From Cecembia sp. (GTDB lineage Bacteria; Bacteroidota; Bacteroidia; Cytophagales; Cyclobacteriaceae): a stretch of DNA of 43,386 bases. Made by a program: the position numbers and the translations under genes. Below, in pieces: positions 28,297 to 35,785 of this stretch. The notes beneath the pieces were generated by a model. It saw only the letters and a list, made by a program, of their open reading frames with translations. It was not told the DNA's origin and did no database searches. The stretch lies in NCBI RefSeq assembly GCF_007126775.1, contig NZ_SLAP01000208.1:1-43386 (forward strand), written 5' to 3'. Numbering within the stretch: position 1 is the first letter of the stretch; each line of letters opens with the position of its first letter.

Positions 28297-28710
28297 TTAA
28301 ATTGAATCAGGTGGCCTACAATGAGGGGGGCAAAGTTTCCCTGCATTTTGAACTGATTCGTCACCGCTACTTTTATGTTTAGATTCTTGAGCAAATAAGT
28401 CGAAAATCCCATCTTTATCTTCGTTGGCAGCTGAGAGAGCTACAGAAATTTTACCTATATATTCCTCTTTGTCCAATCTGTCCTCTGGAATTAAATAAAT
28501 ATTTTCCCTACTGTATTGGCCAAAATAAATTTTAATTCCCCCAGTACTCGGATCTGTCATATCCAAAAGTTTTTGGATGGTTTCCCGATCAAAAAACACC
28601 CATTGGGATTGTTCTGTAACCAAATGGCCACACTTGTCAATCGCCGGCAACCCTTTCTGCACATGTTTTTGATAGGGCTTGATAAATCTTTTTAAATCAT
28701 CTTTGGTCAT
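28297..28710 (-). CDS. Uncharacterised 137-residue soluble protein with C-terminal CPPHC motif
   Basis: I do not recognise this family. There is no signal peptide and no membrane helix, so it is predicted cytoplasmic. The N-terminal half is mixed alpha/beta (DLKRFIKPYQKH; DRETIQKLLDM; IKIYFGQYS), with Cys27-Gly-His29 in DKCGH. The C-terminal third is polar and ends with CPPHC at residues 127-131 followed by RPPDSI. The C-x-x-x-C pair with the internal C-G-H could bind a metal or form a disulfide; this is an inference. The gene lies 41 bases after a seven-helix membrane protein gene on the same strand, with a related second one before that, so the three are probably cotranscribed. Confidence 0.68.
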   Translation of the reverse strand: MTKDDLKRFIKPYQKHVQKGLPAIDKCGHLVTEQSQWVFFDRETIQKLLDMTDPSTGGIKIYFGQYSRENIYLIPEDRLDKEEYIGKISVALSAANEDKDGIFDLFAQESKHKSSGDESVQNAGKLCPPHCRPPDSI

Positions 28711-28751
28711 TATTGCGAGGGTTTAAAAATTAAAACTATTTCTAAAATAAT

Positions 28752-29429
28752 CTATTTTTGTCTATAATAAAATTTTTCTTCCAAATACGGCAGATAATAT
28801 GCAAGTCCCATCATACAATACATTAATACACTTAAAATCAATAGGATATTCCCCAGTATACTTACCGCTGAGTAATCTAATTTTATCAACAAATGCATAG
28901 AAGTGAAATATAAAAAAGAAGAAGAATAAAAGAAAAGAATAAAACTCACAGCCCAAAATTGGGGAATAAAAATCAATCTGTCTTCCTTGTATTTATCTCT
29001 AAAAATAATTTGATAAAAAAACCAAAAGCATGATATAATAACTAGAAAGGCAGACAATACATAAGCGTAAGATTGAAATACAGTATTGATATTTTGGAAA
29101 AAAATGGAATTGATAACTACCCAAATGCTAAGTGTGAAAATGCTTGTCCAAAGGAATTTTGAATAAGATTTTCTATTTAGTATGACAGAAAAATAAAATA
29201 AGAACAAAATGGTTTCAAAATAAATAAATCCAAGGTTATACAATAAGGTATTATTGATTCCATTATAAGCCAAGTAAGCTCCTAATCCTTCGATAATTGT
29301 TCCAAAAAAAATAATGAATAAATTGATAAAATACCCCTTATCTAATTTAAAACCAAATAAGTAAGGGGCTGTCCCTATGAGTAAGGCTCCAAAAATTATA
29401 TAATTATACCATGTTAATCCTATTCCCAA
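28752..29429 (-). CDS. Seven-helix membrane protein, paralogue of the upstream gene (TTG start)
   Basis: A 225-residue integral membrane protein with about seven hydrophobic segments and short loops. It shares several blocks with the product of 29536-30207: GINNTLLYNLGFIYFE versus GINNSALYNFGFIFLE; INSIFFQ versus INSYLFQ; LIFIPQFW versus LIRLPHFW; and LMYCMMGLAYYLP versus LMYVTFGLAFLFP. The same order and spacing make them clear paralogues. The start is TTG at 29429; there is no ATG in frame near the N-terminus, and the TTG gives an N-terminus comparable to the paralogue. Function is unknown. The topology recalls small seven-helix sensor modules, and the cluster lies upstream of a kinase without a sensor. 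Confidence 0.7.
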   Translation of the reverse strand: MGIGLTWYNYIIFGALLIGTAPYLFGFKLDKGYFINLFIIFFGTIIEGLGAYLAYNGINNTLLYNLGFIYFETILFLFYFSVILNRKSYSKFLWTSIFTLSIWVVINSIFFQNINTVFQSYAYVLSAFLVIISCFWFFYQIIFRDKYKEDRLIFIPQFWAVSFILFFYSSSFLYFTSMHLLIKLDYSAVSILGNILLILSVLMYCMMGLAYYLPYLEEKFYYRQK

Positions 29430-29535
29430 CTTAAGTAAGTTAAATAGATTGTTTGAGGAACTAATCTATAATATTTAATGAAATATAAGAAAGTATTATT
29501 ATTCTTAAGATAGAAATTCATGGTTGGAATATTAT

Positions 29536-30207
29536 TTATGCCAAAGGCAACTTATTTGAAGTAAAACTGGGAAAAAGAAAAGCTAACCCAAAGGTGACAT
29601 ACATCAAGCCAGCGATTATCTGATTGACTGAAAAAAGAAACGTAACATTATCAAGGACGAAAGAAGGGTAAAATTGGTAGCTTCCAAACAAACACAAAGC
29701 CTCTAAGTAAAATATTATAACAACCCAAGAAATCCAAAAATGAGGCAATCGGATAAGGTTTTTCTGAGCGTAAACTTTCATTTGCATTACTCGAATGAGG
29801 AATCTTATAGCCAAAAATAAGATCAGAAGCGCAAATGGTAAAAAGCTGAAAAATTGGAATTCCAAAGTTATCGGCTGAAATAAATAGCTATTGATGAATC
29901 CCCAAAGGATAAATAACCCACAAAATATCCAAACTTTCTTTTTGAATTGGAGACTCGTTTCAATCAAAGAAAAATAATAGATAAGCATGAAAGATTCTAA
30001 GAAGATAAAGCCAAAGTTATATAAGGCTGAATTGTTGATCCCTCTCGAGGCAGTATAATTCCCGATACTTTCTAAAACCAAAACCCATAAAAGTATGAAT
30101 ACTATGACTTTCTGTATAAATCTTTCCCTACCCGAATTTTTTCTAAGGGAAATCAGAGAAATCACGATCCCTAGGCTAATTGATAATTGATAAAAGCTCC
30201 CGAACAT
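29536..30207 (-). CDS. Seven-helix membrane protein, paralogue of the downstream gene
   Basis: A 223-residue integral membrane protein starting at ATG 30207, with about seven hydrophobic helices. The conserved blocks shared with the neighbouring paralogue include the GINN-x2-LYN-x-GF-x3-E motif between helices 2 and 3, a Pro-x-Phe-Trp motif (LPHFW) before helix 6, and GLMYVTFGLAF in helix 7. No kinase, cyclase or other output domain is fused. The gap to the next gene is 106 bases and contains only a weak 6-bp stem (TAAGAA at 29486, TTCTTA at 29502). It is the first gene of the three-gene minus-strand cluster. Function is unknown. Confidence 0.72.
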   Translation of the reverse strand: MFGSFYQLSISLGIVISLISLRKNSGRERFIQKVIVFILLWVLVLESIGNYTASRGINNSALYNFGFIFLESFMLIYYFSLIETSLQFKKKVWIFCGLFILWGFINSYLFQPITLEFQFFSFLPFALLILFLAIRFLIRVMQMKVYAQKNLIRLPHFWISWVVIIFYLEALCLFGSYQFYPSFVLDNVTFLFSVNQIIAGLMYVTFGLAFLFPSFTSNKLPLA

Positions 30208-30243
30208 CTACTATTCTTTAGCCAGTAAAATTAAGTACAATTA

Positions 30244-30283
30244 AAAACCAAAAAATCCCCTGTACAGGGGATTTTTTGGTTTT
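30244..30283 (-). terminator. Forty-base perfect palindrome acting as terminator for secDF
   Basis: The sequence from 30244 to 30283 is a perfect palindrome: 20 bp centred on TGTACA, with a GC core (CCCC/GGGG) flanked by A-tracts and T-tracts. On the minus strand it supplies a stem followed by TTTTTTGGTTTT, about 60 bases after the secDF stop at 30344. Being symmetric, it could also stop transcription from the other side. Confidence 0.85.
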
Positions 30284-30343
30284 AAACTGGAACATTTCAA
30301 CTGAATATGGCATCCAGCTTTTAATTCTATATAGTTTTATTGA

Positions 30344-33298
30344 TTAAACGGCCTTTTTACCAGCTGATTCTTGGGCTACTTCAGAAGCCAATTCTCTCTT
30401 CATCAAATCCACTACCACAGGAGTCGCAATGTAAATGGATGAATATGTACCAATCAGGACACCGATCAAAAGGGCAAAAGAGAATCCTCTCAATACCTCA
30501 CCGCCGAAAATCAATAATACCAAGACCACAATTAGTGTAGTAGCTGAGGTAATCAAAGTTCTTGCCATGGTCTGATTGATGGCATCGTTGAACATTTTCA
30601 CCAACTTTGAAGTGCCTCTATTTTCAATATTTTCCCTGATACGGTCAAAGACAATCACGGTATCATTGATAGAATAACCAACTACAGTCAACACTGCAGC
30701 AATAAATACCTGATCTATTTCAAAAGTAGCTCCCAATGCAGAGGCGATGGCAAAGGCAGCGATCACGAAGAACACGTCATGTACCAAGGCAATGATTGAA
30801 CCAAGAGAGAACTGCCACTTACGGAATCTCAACAAGATATACAAGAAAATTGCCACCAAGGCAAAAAACATAGCTTCGGCAGAAGACTTCTTGATATCAT
30901 CGGCCACAGTCGCACCTACCTTGGAAGACCCTGTAATCGCAAACTCAGAATCTGAAAGATTCGCAGCATCTAAACCGAAACTCAAACCAGTAACAGAAGC
31001 AATACCTTCAATAACCCTTCTTTCCACCTCTGCATTAGAGTCATCATCATCTTCATTGATTAGATAAGAGGTGGTTACTTTCATGACGTTATTGGCACCA
31101 TAAGTTTTCACTTCCACTGAACCATCAAATTCACTGTCTAAGCCAATCTTCAAGTCTGTGGCTGTAACAGGCTGTGCAAATTGCACAATGTATGACCTTC
31201 CACCTGTAAAGTCTACACCAAACTTCAAACCGTTGACTGCTGCTATACCCAAGCCAATAACAATGATGGATGTGGAAATTAAATAAGCCACCCTTCTTTT
31301 ACCTAGGAAATCAATGTTCAATTGGCTCAAAACATTCTTAGCAAAAGGAGTTGCAAATGATATTTTGCTTCTCTCTCCTTTTTTGGTCATCCAAGTTACA
31401 ATCACTCTTGTGATAAATACAGCTGAGAAAAAGGAAGAAGCGATACCTATCATCAAAACAATCGCAAATCCTTTTACAGGTCCTTGCCCGAGTGCATACA
31501 AAATGGCACCGGTAAGGAAAGTAGTGACATTGGAGTCCAAAATGGCCGAAAAGGCTTTGTTATACCCTTCATTGATGGCAGCAAGAATGCCTGCACCGTT
31601 CCTGAGCTCTTCTTTAATCCGTTCAAAAATCAAAACGTTGGCATCTATCGACATTCCTATGGTCAATACGATACCTGCAATACCAGGTAGTGTCAAAGCC
31701 GCACCCAGCTGTGCCAAAATACCAAGTATAAAGAAGATGTTGAATACCAGCGCAGCAATAGCCACAAATCCACCTTCAGAATAATAAGCGATCATAAACA
31801 TAACCACCAATATCAAACCGGCCAGCATGGATATGATCCCTTGTCTTTGCGCTTCTTTACCCAAAGTCGGGCCAATAATAGCCTCTTCTACAATCTTTGT
31901 TGGTGCCGGCAAGGATCCTGACTTCAGAATATTGGCCAAATCTTTTGCCTCCTCAATAGTAAAGTTCCCTGTGATCTCAGATTGACCGGATGGGATTTCA
32001 CTTTGTACAACCGGAGCCGTATAAACGAAATCGTCCAGCACCACAGCAATTCTTCTTCCAATACTCTCAGATGTGAGTTTTCTCCACTTTCTAGCTCCCT
32101 CAGCATTCATTTGCATGCTTACAGCCGGTCTGGAAGTCTGATCCAAAGTCTGTCTGGCATCTGTGATTACATCTCCTTCTAATGGAGCCTGATCACTTGC
32201 TCTATTGTATCTGATAGCAAATAATTCCAACAATTCCATATTGTCTACTACCTGAGGCTTAACAGACCATAAGAATTTGATGTTTCTCGGTAAAAGTGAC
32301 CTGACATCTTCTCTTGCCATAATCCTGTTTATAGCAACAGTGTCTCTGATTTCATAGATCAGACCCTGCCCTTTTGTCAAAGAAAACAAGGCAGAAATTT
32401 CTGTTGAATCGTCATCCAAAGTGCCTTCTGCCAGCTGTCTTTCAAGATCAGTAGCTTCATCTATTCCCAAATCATCTGTATCCTCGGAAGACTGACCTTT
32501 CACGGCCCTTGCTTCCTCAACCAACAAGCGGTTTACGTCTTCTAACTCTGCAAAAAACTCATTGAGTTCTGCTACTTCCCAAAACTGAAGTTTGGCAACT
32601 CCTTGTAATAAATTCCTCACCCTTTCGGCATTGCTTACGCCTGGAAGCTCGATCTGAATTCTGCCTGTTCCTTGGATTCTTTGAATATTAGGCTGGGAAG
32701 TACCAAATCTGTCTACCCTGGTCCTAAGAATATTGAAAGAACGTTCAATCGCGTTCTCCACCTCTGTGTCAATGATTTTAAGAATATCCGCATCTGAGGT
32801 TTCCAAAGAAATCCTTCCACGATTGGCTGCCGTGGCGAAAATTTCACTCAACTTTCTACCGGAAGCGTTTTGTTGCCAGGCTGAATAAAAGAGGTTTACA
32901 AATTTCTCATTGGTGGTTTTTGCTGCTTCTGTAGCCTGTTCTATGGACGCATTGAAGACTCCATCCTTGCTGTTACCGGACAAGCCCTTCACAATTTCTA
33001 TTGGAGATACTTCCAATGTAACATGCATACCTCCCTGAAGGTCAAGCCCTAACCCTAACTCGGTTTCCTTGATTTCTTTGTACGTGAATTTTGCACCAAG
33101 AAAGTTATATACCGGTTCCCTGTAAATGGAGTCCAGATAAGCCTGTTTCCTGTCAAAATCCACATTACCCAATTGATCTGTGGCGAAGGCCGTTGCCTGA
33201 CCTTCAACTTTGTTTGATACAAGTGTGAATGATAAATAATACAAACACAAAGCTGTGATGATTACTGTCAAAAACACTACGACACCTTTGTTACGCAT
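30344..33298 (-). CDS. secDF: Fused Sec translocon accessory protein SecDF
   Basis: An inner-membrane RND-type protein of 984 residues with twelve predicted helices that uses the proton-motive force to pull preproteins out of SecYEG. The SecD half has TELGLGLDLQGGMHV, RTRVDRFGTSQPNIQ, ANILKSGSLPAP and LTIGMSIDANVLIFERIKEE. The SecF half begins near residue 660 with FLGKRRVAYLIS, then KFGVDFTGGRSYIV and VVGYSINDTVIVFDRIREN. The fused arrangement is normal in Bacteroidota, and the SecD periplasmic part carries an insertion of acidic sequence (about 255-305). A perfect palindromic terminator follows. The gene upstream encodes a small hydrophobic protein of unknown role. Confidence 0.96.
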   Translation of the reverse strand: MRNKGVVVFLTVIITALCLYYLSFTLVSNKVEGQATAFATDQLGNVDFDRKQAYLDSIYREPVYNFLGAKFTYKEIKETELGLGLDLQGGMHVTLEVSPIEIVKGLSGNSKDGVFNASIEQATEAAKTTNEKFVNLFYSAWQQNASGRKLSEIFATAANRGRISLETSDADILKIIDTEVENAIERSFNILRTRVDRFGTSQPNIQRIQGTGRIQIELPGVSNAERVRNLLQGVAKLQFWEVAELNEFFAELEDVNRLLVEEARAVKGQSSEDTDDLGIDEATDLERQLAEGTLDDDSTEISALFSLTKGQGLIYEIRDTVAINRIMAREDVRSLLPRNIKFLWSVKPQVVDNMELLELFAIRYNRASDQAPLEGDVITDARQTLDQTSRPAVSMQMNAEGARKWRKLTSESIGRRIAVVLDDFVYTAPVVQSEIPSGQSEITGNFTIEEAKDLANILKSGSLPAPTKIVEEAIIGPTLGKEAQRQGIISMLAGLILVVMFMIAYYSEGGFVAIAALVFNIFFILGILAQLGAALTLPGIAGIVLTIGMSIDANVLIFERIKEELRNGAGILAAINEGYNKAFSAILDSNVTTFLTGAILYALGQGPVKGFAIVLMIGIASSFFSAVFITRVIVTWMTKKGERSKISFATPFAKNVLSQLNIDFLGKRRVAYLISTSIIVIGLGIAAVNGLKFGVDFTGGRSYIVQFAQPVTATDLKIGLDSEFDGSVEVKTYGANNVMKVTTSYLINEDDDDSNAEVERRVIEGIASVTGLSFGLDAANLSDSEFAITGSSKVGATVADDIKKSSAEAMFFALVAIFLYILLRFRKWQFSLGSIIALVHDVFFVIAAFAIASALGATFEIDQVFIAAVLTVVGYSINDTVIVFDRIRENIENRGTSKLVKMFNDAINQTMARTLITSATTLIVVLVLLIFGGEVLRGFSFALLIGVLIGTYSSIYIATPVVVDLMKRELASEVAQESAGKKAV

Positions 33299-33387
33299 GA
33301 TATTTAAGTTTATATGATTTTTAATGAATAGAATTGACGTTCCATGACTAATAAGCCTGGATAGGTTTTTAGGAAAAAATCAAATAC

Positions 33388-33750
33388 TCAGGGGGCGTTG
33401 GTGGAAATGATCCGCTCAAATAGAATCTCCCAAAAAGGTAAATTGTAGGGTAAATTAAAATCCAATAAGAAAGTTACAGGATTCTCAAATTTTATATTTT
33501 CATAGATGAGATAAAATACCTGCTGGGCCAATACTGTAACAAATGGGACTACTGCATCTACTGCAATGCTTAAAAAAGTTTCTGTCTCAGTTTGACTTTC
33601 GGGTAGTTTCTGAACCTCCTTTTGATTTTCCGACTGCTGTTGCAAGACGGTGAGGTGTTCAGCACTAGAAATCAACATACAGAAAAAGATTACCAGTACC
33701 AGCGTGGCACGCTGTTTCCAGTTAGCAATATTTCTTCTGTTTTTCTTCAT
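33388..33750 (-). CDS. Small membrane-associated protein of unknown function
   Basis: About 120 residues, starting at ATG 33750; the frame can be extended only to a TTG at 33759. A basic N-terminus (KKNRRNIANWKQRAT) precedes one hydrophobic helix (about residues 15-32) that may be an anchor or uncleaved signal. A Gln/Glu-rich stretch (about 37-58) follows, then a hydrophobic, aromatic C-terminal half (FLSIAVDAVVPFVTVLAQQVFYLIY). I do not recognise a family. It lies between udk and secDF on the same strand, 89 bases before secDF and 97 bases after udk. Coding potential rests on a coherent membrane-protein composition and strand agreement with its neighbours. Confidence 0.6.
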   Translation of the reverse strand: MKKNRRNIANWKQRATLVLVIFFCMLISSAEHLTVLQQQSENQKEVQKLPESQTETETFLSIAVDAVVPFVTVLAQQVFYLIYENIKFENPVTFLLDFNLPYNLPFWEILFERIISTNAP

Positions 33751-33847
33751 GGGTGGCAAATATAGGAAGAATTATAGATTCAACCAGTAAGTCTTTAAAA
33801 AAACTGTTATTTGATTTACTTCAAACAAAGTATTCATTATCAGTTGA

Positions 33848-34465
33848 TTATTCCATTCTCATCCTCAAATATGTACGAATTAAGTCCAAAGCCCTATCAA
33901 AGCTCTTGTTGTTTGGAATAATTAGGTCGGCATCATGCTTAAAGGGCTCAATGTATTTTTCATAGGTCGGCATTACATGCATTTCATACCGATAAAGTAC
34001 ATCATCCAGATCATATCCGCGCTCTACCTTATCCCGAACAATTCTCCTTTTCAACTTGATATACTCTTTGGCGTCAATAAAAATCTTTAGATCCAGTAAG
34101 TCTGCCAACTCTGGGTAATAAAGTACAAAAATCCCCTCCACAACTACTACAGGAGCAGGTGCAAATTCCAACATCTTGGGCTTTTTATTGGGATTATTGA
34201 AGGTGTACTCCTGTCTGTACACAGTCTCTCCATTCCCTATTTTCCGGATATCTTCTGCGTATTGTTCAAAATCAATAGAGTTGGGCGTATCAAAATTATG
34301 CACTCCCTTCTCATCAATTGGTTGCAGATGTCTGGGCCTATAATAATTGTCCTGGGAAATCAAACATACCTGACCGGGTTCGAAGGTGTGCAGCAACTTG
34401 TCCAAAAAAAGGGTTTTGCCCGAAGCACTCCCTCCGGTAATCCCAACGATGAATGGTTTCTTCAT
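33848..34465 (-). CDS. udk: Uridine kinase
   Basis: A P-loop kinase of about 205 residues that phosphorylates uridine and cytidine in pyrimidine salvage. GITGGSASGKTLFLDKLL is the Walker A region at the N-terminus, followed by ISQDNYYRP and NFDTPNSIDFEQ, which are typical of uridine kinases. VVVVEGIFVLYY corresponds to the Walker B/DE region, and RRIVRDKVERGYDLDDVL is the lid. The ATG at 34465 is used; a TTG at 34474 would add three residues. It starts 18 bases after the rdgB stop, so the two are probably cotranscribed. Confidence 0.93.
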   Translation of the reverse strand: MKKPFIVGITGGSASGKTLFLDKLLHTFEPGQVCLISQDNYYRPRHLQPIDEKGVHNFDTPNSIDFEQYAEDIRKIGNGETVYRQEYTFNNPNKKPKMLEFAPAPVVVVEGIFVLYYPELADLLDLKIFIDAKEYIKLKRRIVRDKVERGYDLDDVLYRYEMHVMPTYEKYIEPFKHDADLIIPNNKSFDRALDLIRTYLRMRME

Positions 34466-34483
34466 GGGAGACAAATTTAAAAA

Positions 34484-35053
34484 TTATTTTAGAAATCTAG
34501 CTAAGGCCTGCACAGCCTTTCCCCTGTGACTGATTTGGTTTTTTTCTGTTATACTCAATTCCGCAAAAGTTTTGTCATAGCCTATTGGTCTAAATAACGG
34601 GTCATAACCAAAACCTCCTGAACCCGATTTTTCACTCAAAATCTCCCCCTCTGCAATACCTTCAAAAGCATGCTCCTTTCCTCCATGTATCAGGGCTATT
34701 ACTGTTCGGAACCTTGCCTTTCTATTGGATTGATCATTCATTTCTTTAATCAGCTTTTGTATATTCCTTTCATCTGACCTTGGTTCGCCCGCATATCTTC
34801 CGGAATATACACCGGGAGCACCGCTCAATGCTTCTACTTCCAATCCTGTATCATCCGCAAAACAGTCGACTCCATATTTTTCATAAACATACCTCGCTTT
34901 CTGGAAAGCGTTGTGGTCCAAAGTGTTCCCTGTTTCCGGCAGTTCCTCATTACAGCCAATTTCCGCCAACGACAGTATGGTAAAGTTAGAACCCAAGGCA
35001 GCCTTTACTTCTTCAATTTTCTTGGAATTATTCGTGGCAAAGCAAATCTTCAT
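34484..35053 (-). CDS. rdgB: Non-canonical purine NTP pyrophosphatase RdgB/HAM1
   Basis: A house-cleaning enzyme that hydrolyses dITP, XTP and similar deaminated nucleotides to monophosphates. The 189-residue protein shows ATNNSKKIEEVKAAL at the start (substrate loop), DDTGLEVEALSGAPGVYSGR with the catalytic metal-binding aspartates, GSGGFGYDPLF, and the C-terminal ISHRGKA. All family motifs are intact and the length is normal. It heads a minus-strand group with udk. Confidence 0.95.
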   Translation of the reverse strand: MKICFATNNSKKIEEVKAALGSNFTILSLAEIGCNEELPETGNTLDHNAFQKARYVYEKYGVDCFADDTGLEVEALSGAPGVYSGRYAGEPRSDERNIQKLIKEMNDQSNRKARFRTVIALIHGGKEHAFEGIAEGEILSEKSGSGGFGYDPLFRPIGYDKTFAELSITEKNQISHRGKAVQALARFLK

Positions 35054-35230
35054 AAGTCATTTGAGTTGTTAAAATTGCGCTTATACAGATAAAGTATGAT
35101 CAGCTATGGCAAGTCTGTTTCAGAAATGCCTCTTTGGGGTAAATCATAATTCTGTTATGAGTAGATATGCAAATTTAAGCAATATGAAGTAAAAATTATC
35201 CTTCAAAATACTTCCCTTTAAGCATTAAAA

Positions 35231-35254
35231 AATCCTCCGGTTTCTCGGAGGATT
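35231..35254 (-). terminator. Intrinsic terminator after the small coiled-coil membrane protein gene
   Basis: A 9-bp stem (AATCCTCCG / CGGAGGATT) encloses a six-base loop. On the minus strand the stem is followed by a T-run (TTTT from the A-tract at 35227-35230). It lies five bases past the stop codon at 35259. Confidence 0.8.
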
Positions 35255-35258
35255 AGAT

Positions 35259-35561
35259 TTAAGTGATCAAAATCAAAACCAGAAGGATGATGATGATCGC
35301 GCCAACGGATAAATAAACTCCACCGCCTAAATCTCTTGCTTCTTGCTTTATTTCCTTTAACTCATTTCTTACAGCTTTTTTCTCAGCCTTTTCCATGGCA
35401 GAAAAATCCATAGCTTTGATTTCGTCTACTCGAAATTCAATCTCTACTAAACGCGCTTTTTCTTCTTCGCTCAACTCTGGTTTGTCCTTCTTTGCCATGG
35501 CGCTGGGTGTAAATGCCACAAACAAAAAAACCATGGAAAAAAAACACATTAACTTTTTCAT
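35259..35561 (-). CDS. Small exported coiled-coil protein with C-terminal membrane anchor
   Basis: A 100-residue protein. Residues 1-23 form a signal peptide ending in SAMA. A highly charged, helical segment rich in Lys and Glu (about 24-77, likely coiled coil) follows. The protein ends in one hydrophobic helix introduced by glycines (GGGVYLSVGAIIIILLVLIL), with only a residue or two beyond it. It should sit in the periplasm, anchored by its tail. This layout is common among short Bacteroidota proteins; I do not know a function. It is monocistronic, with a promoter-like motif upstream and a strong terminator immediately downstream. Confidence 0.75.
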   Translation of the reverse strand: MKKLMCFFSMVFLFVAFTPSAMAKKDKPELSEEEKARLVEIEFRVDEIKAMDFSAMEKAEKKAVRNELKEIKQEARDLGGGVYLSVGAIIIILLVLILIT

Positions 35562-35603
35562 AATTCATTTTTTTTAATGGAACATACATTAAACAGTTCT
35601 GGC

Positions 35604-35633
35604 CAAAACTACCAGAAAAAAGCAATTTAACAA
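35604..35633 (-). promoter_or_regulatory. Bacteroidota-type promoter for the small exported protein gene
   Basis: On the minus strand TTG (35633-35631) is followed after 19 bases by TAGTTTTG (35611-35604), matching the TTG-N19-TAnnTTTG consensus. Transcription would start near 35598, leaving a leader of about 37 bases before the ATG at 35561. Confidence 0.5.
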
Positions 35634-35785
35634 TAATCAGGCCGATTACCGTTTTTTCTTCTTATGTTTTCCTTTTATTGGGGTTCTAAACCATTTTTGG
35701 AGATACCTTTCCATTATAATTTGTAATTTAGCTTTTTGTCAGAATTGGCGTTGATTTAACAGATTTCACATTTACTTATTACTAT

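Noticed and set aside
31314-31784. 156-codon plus-strand open frame inside secDF
   Set aside because: Antisense shadow of highly conserved SecD membrane segments; no independent features.
34472-34479. Minus-strand TAAATTTG just before udk
   Set aside because: It would give an almost leaderless transcript and has no TTG at proper spacing; udk is more likely cotranscribed with rdgB.
35715-35723. TATAATTTG upstream of polA as a promoter
   Set aside because: Spacing within the motif and to the nearest TTTG (35696-35699) does not fit the consensus.
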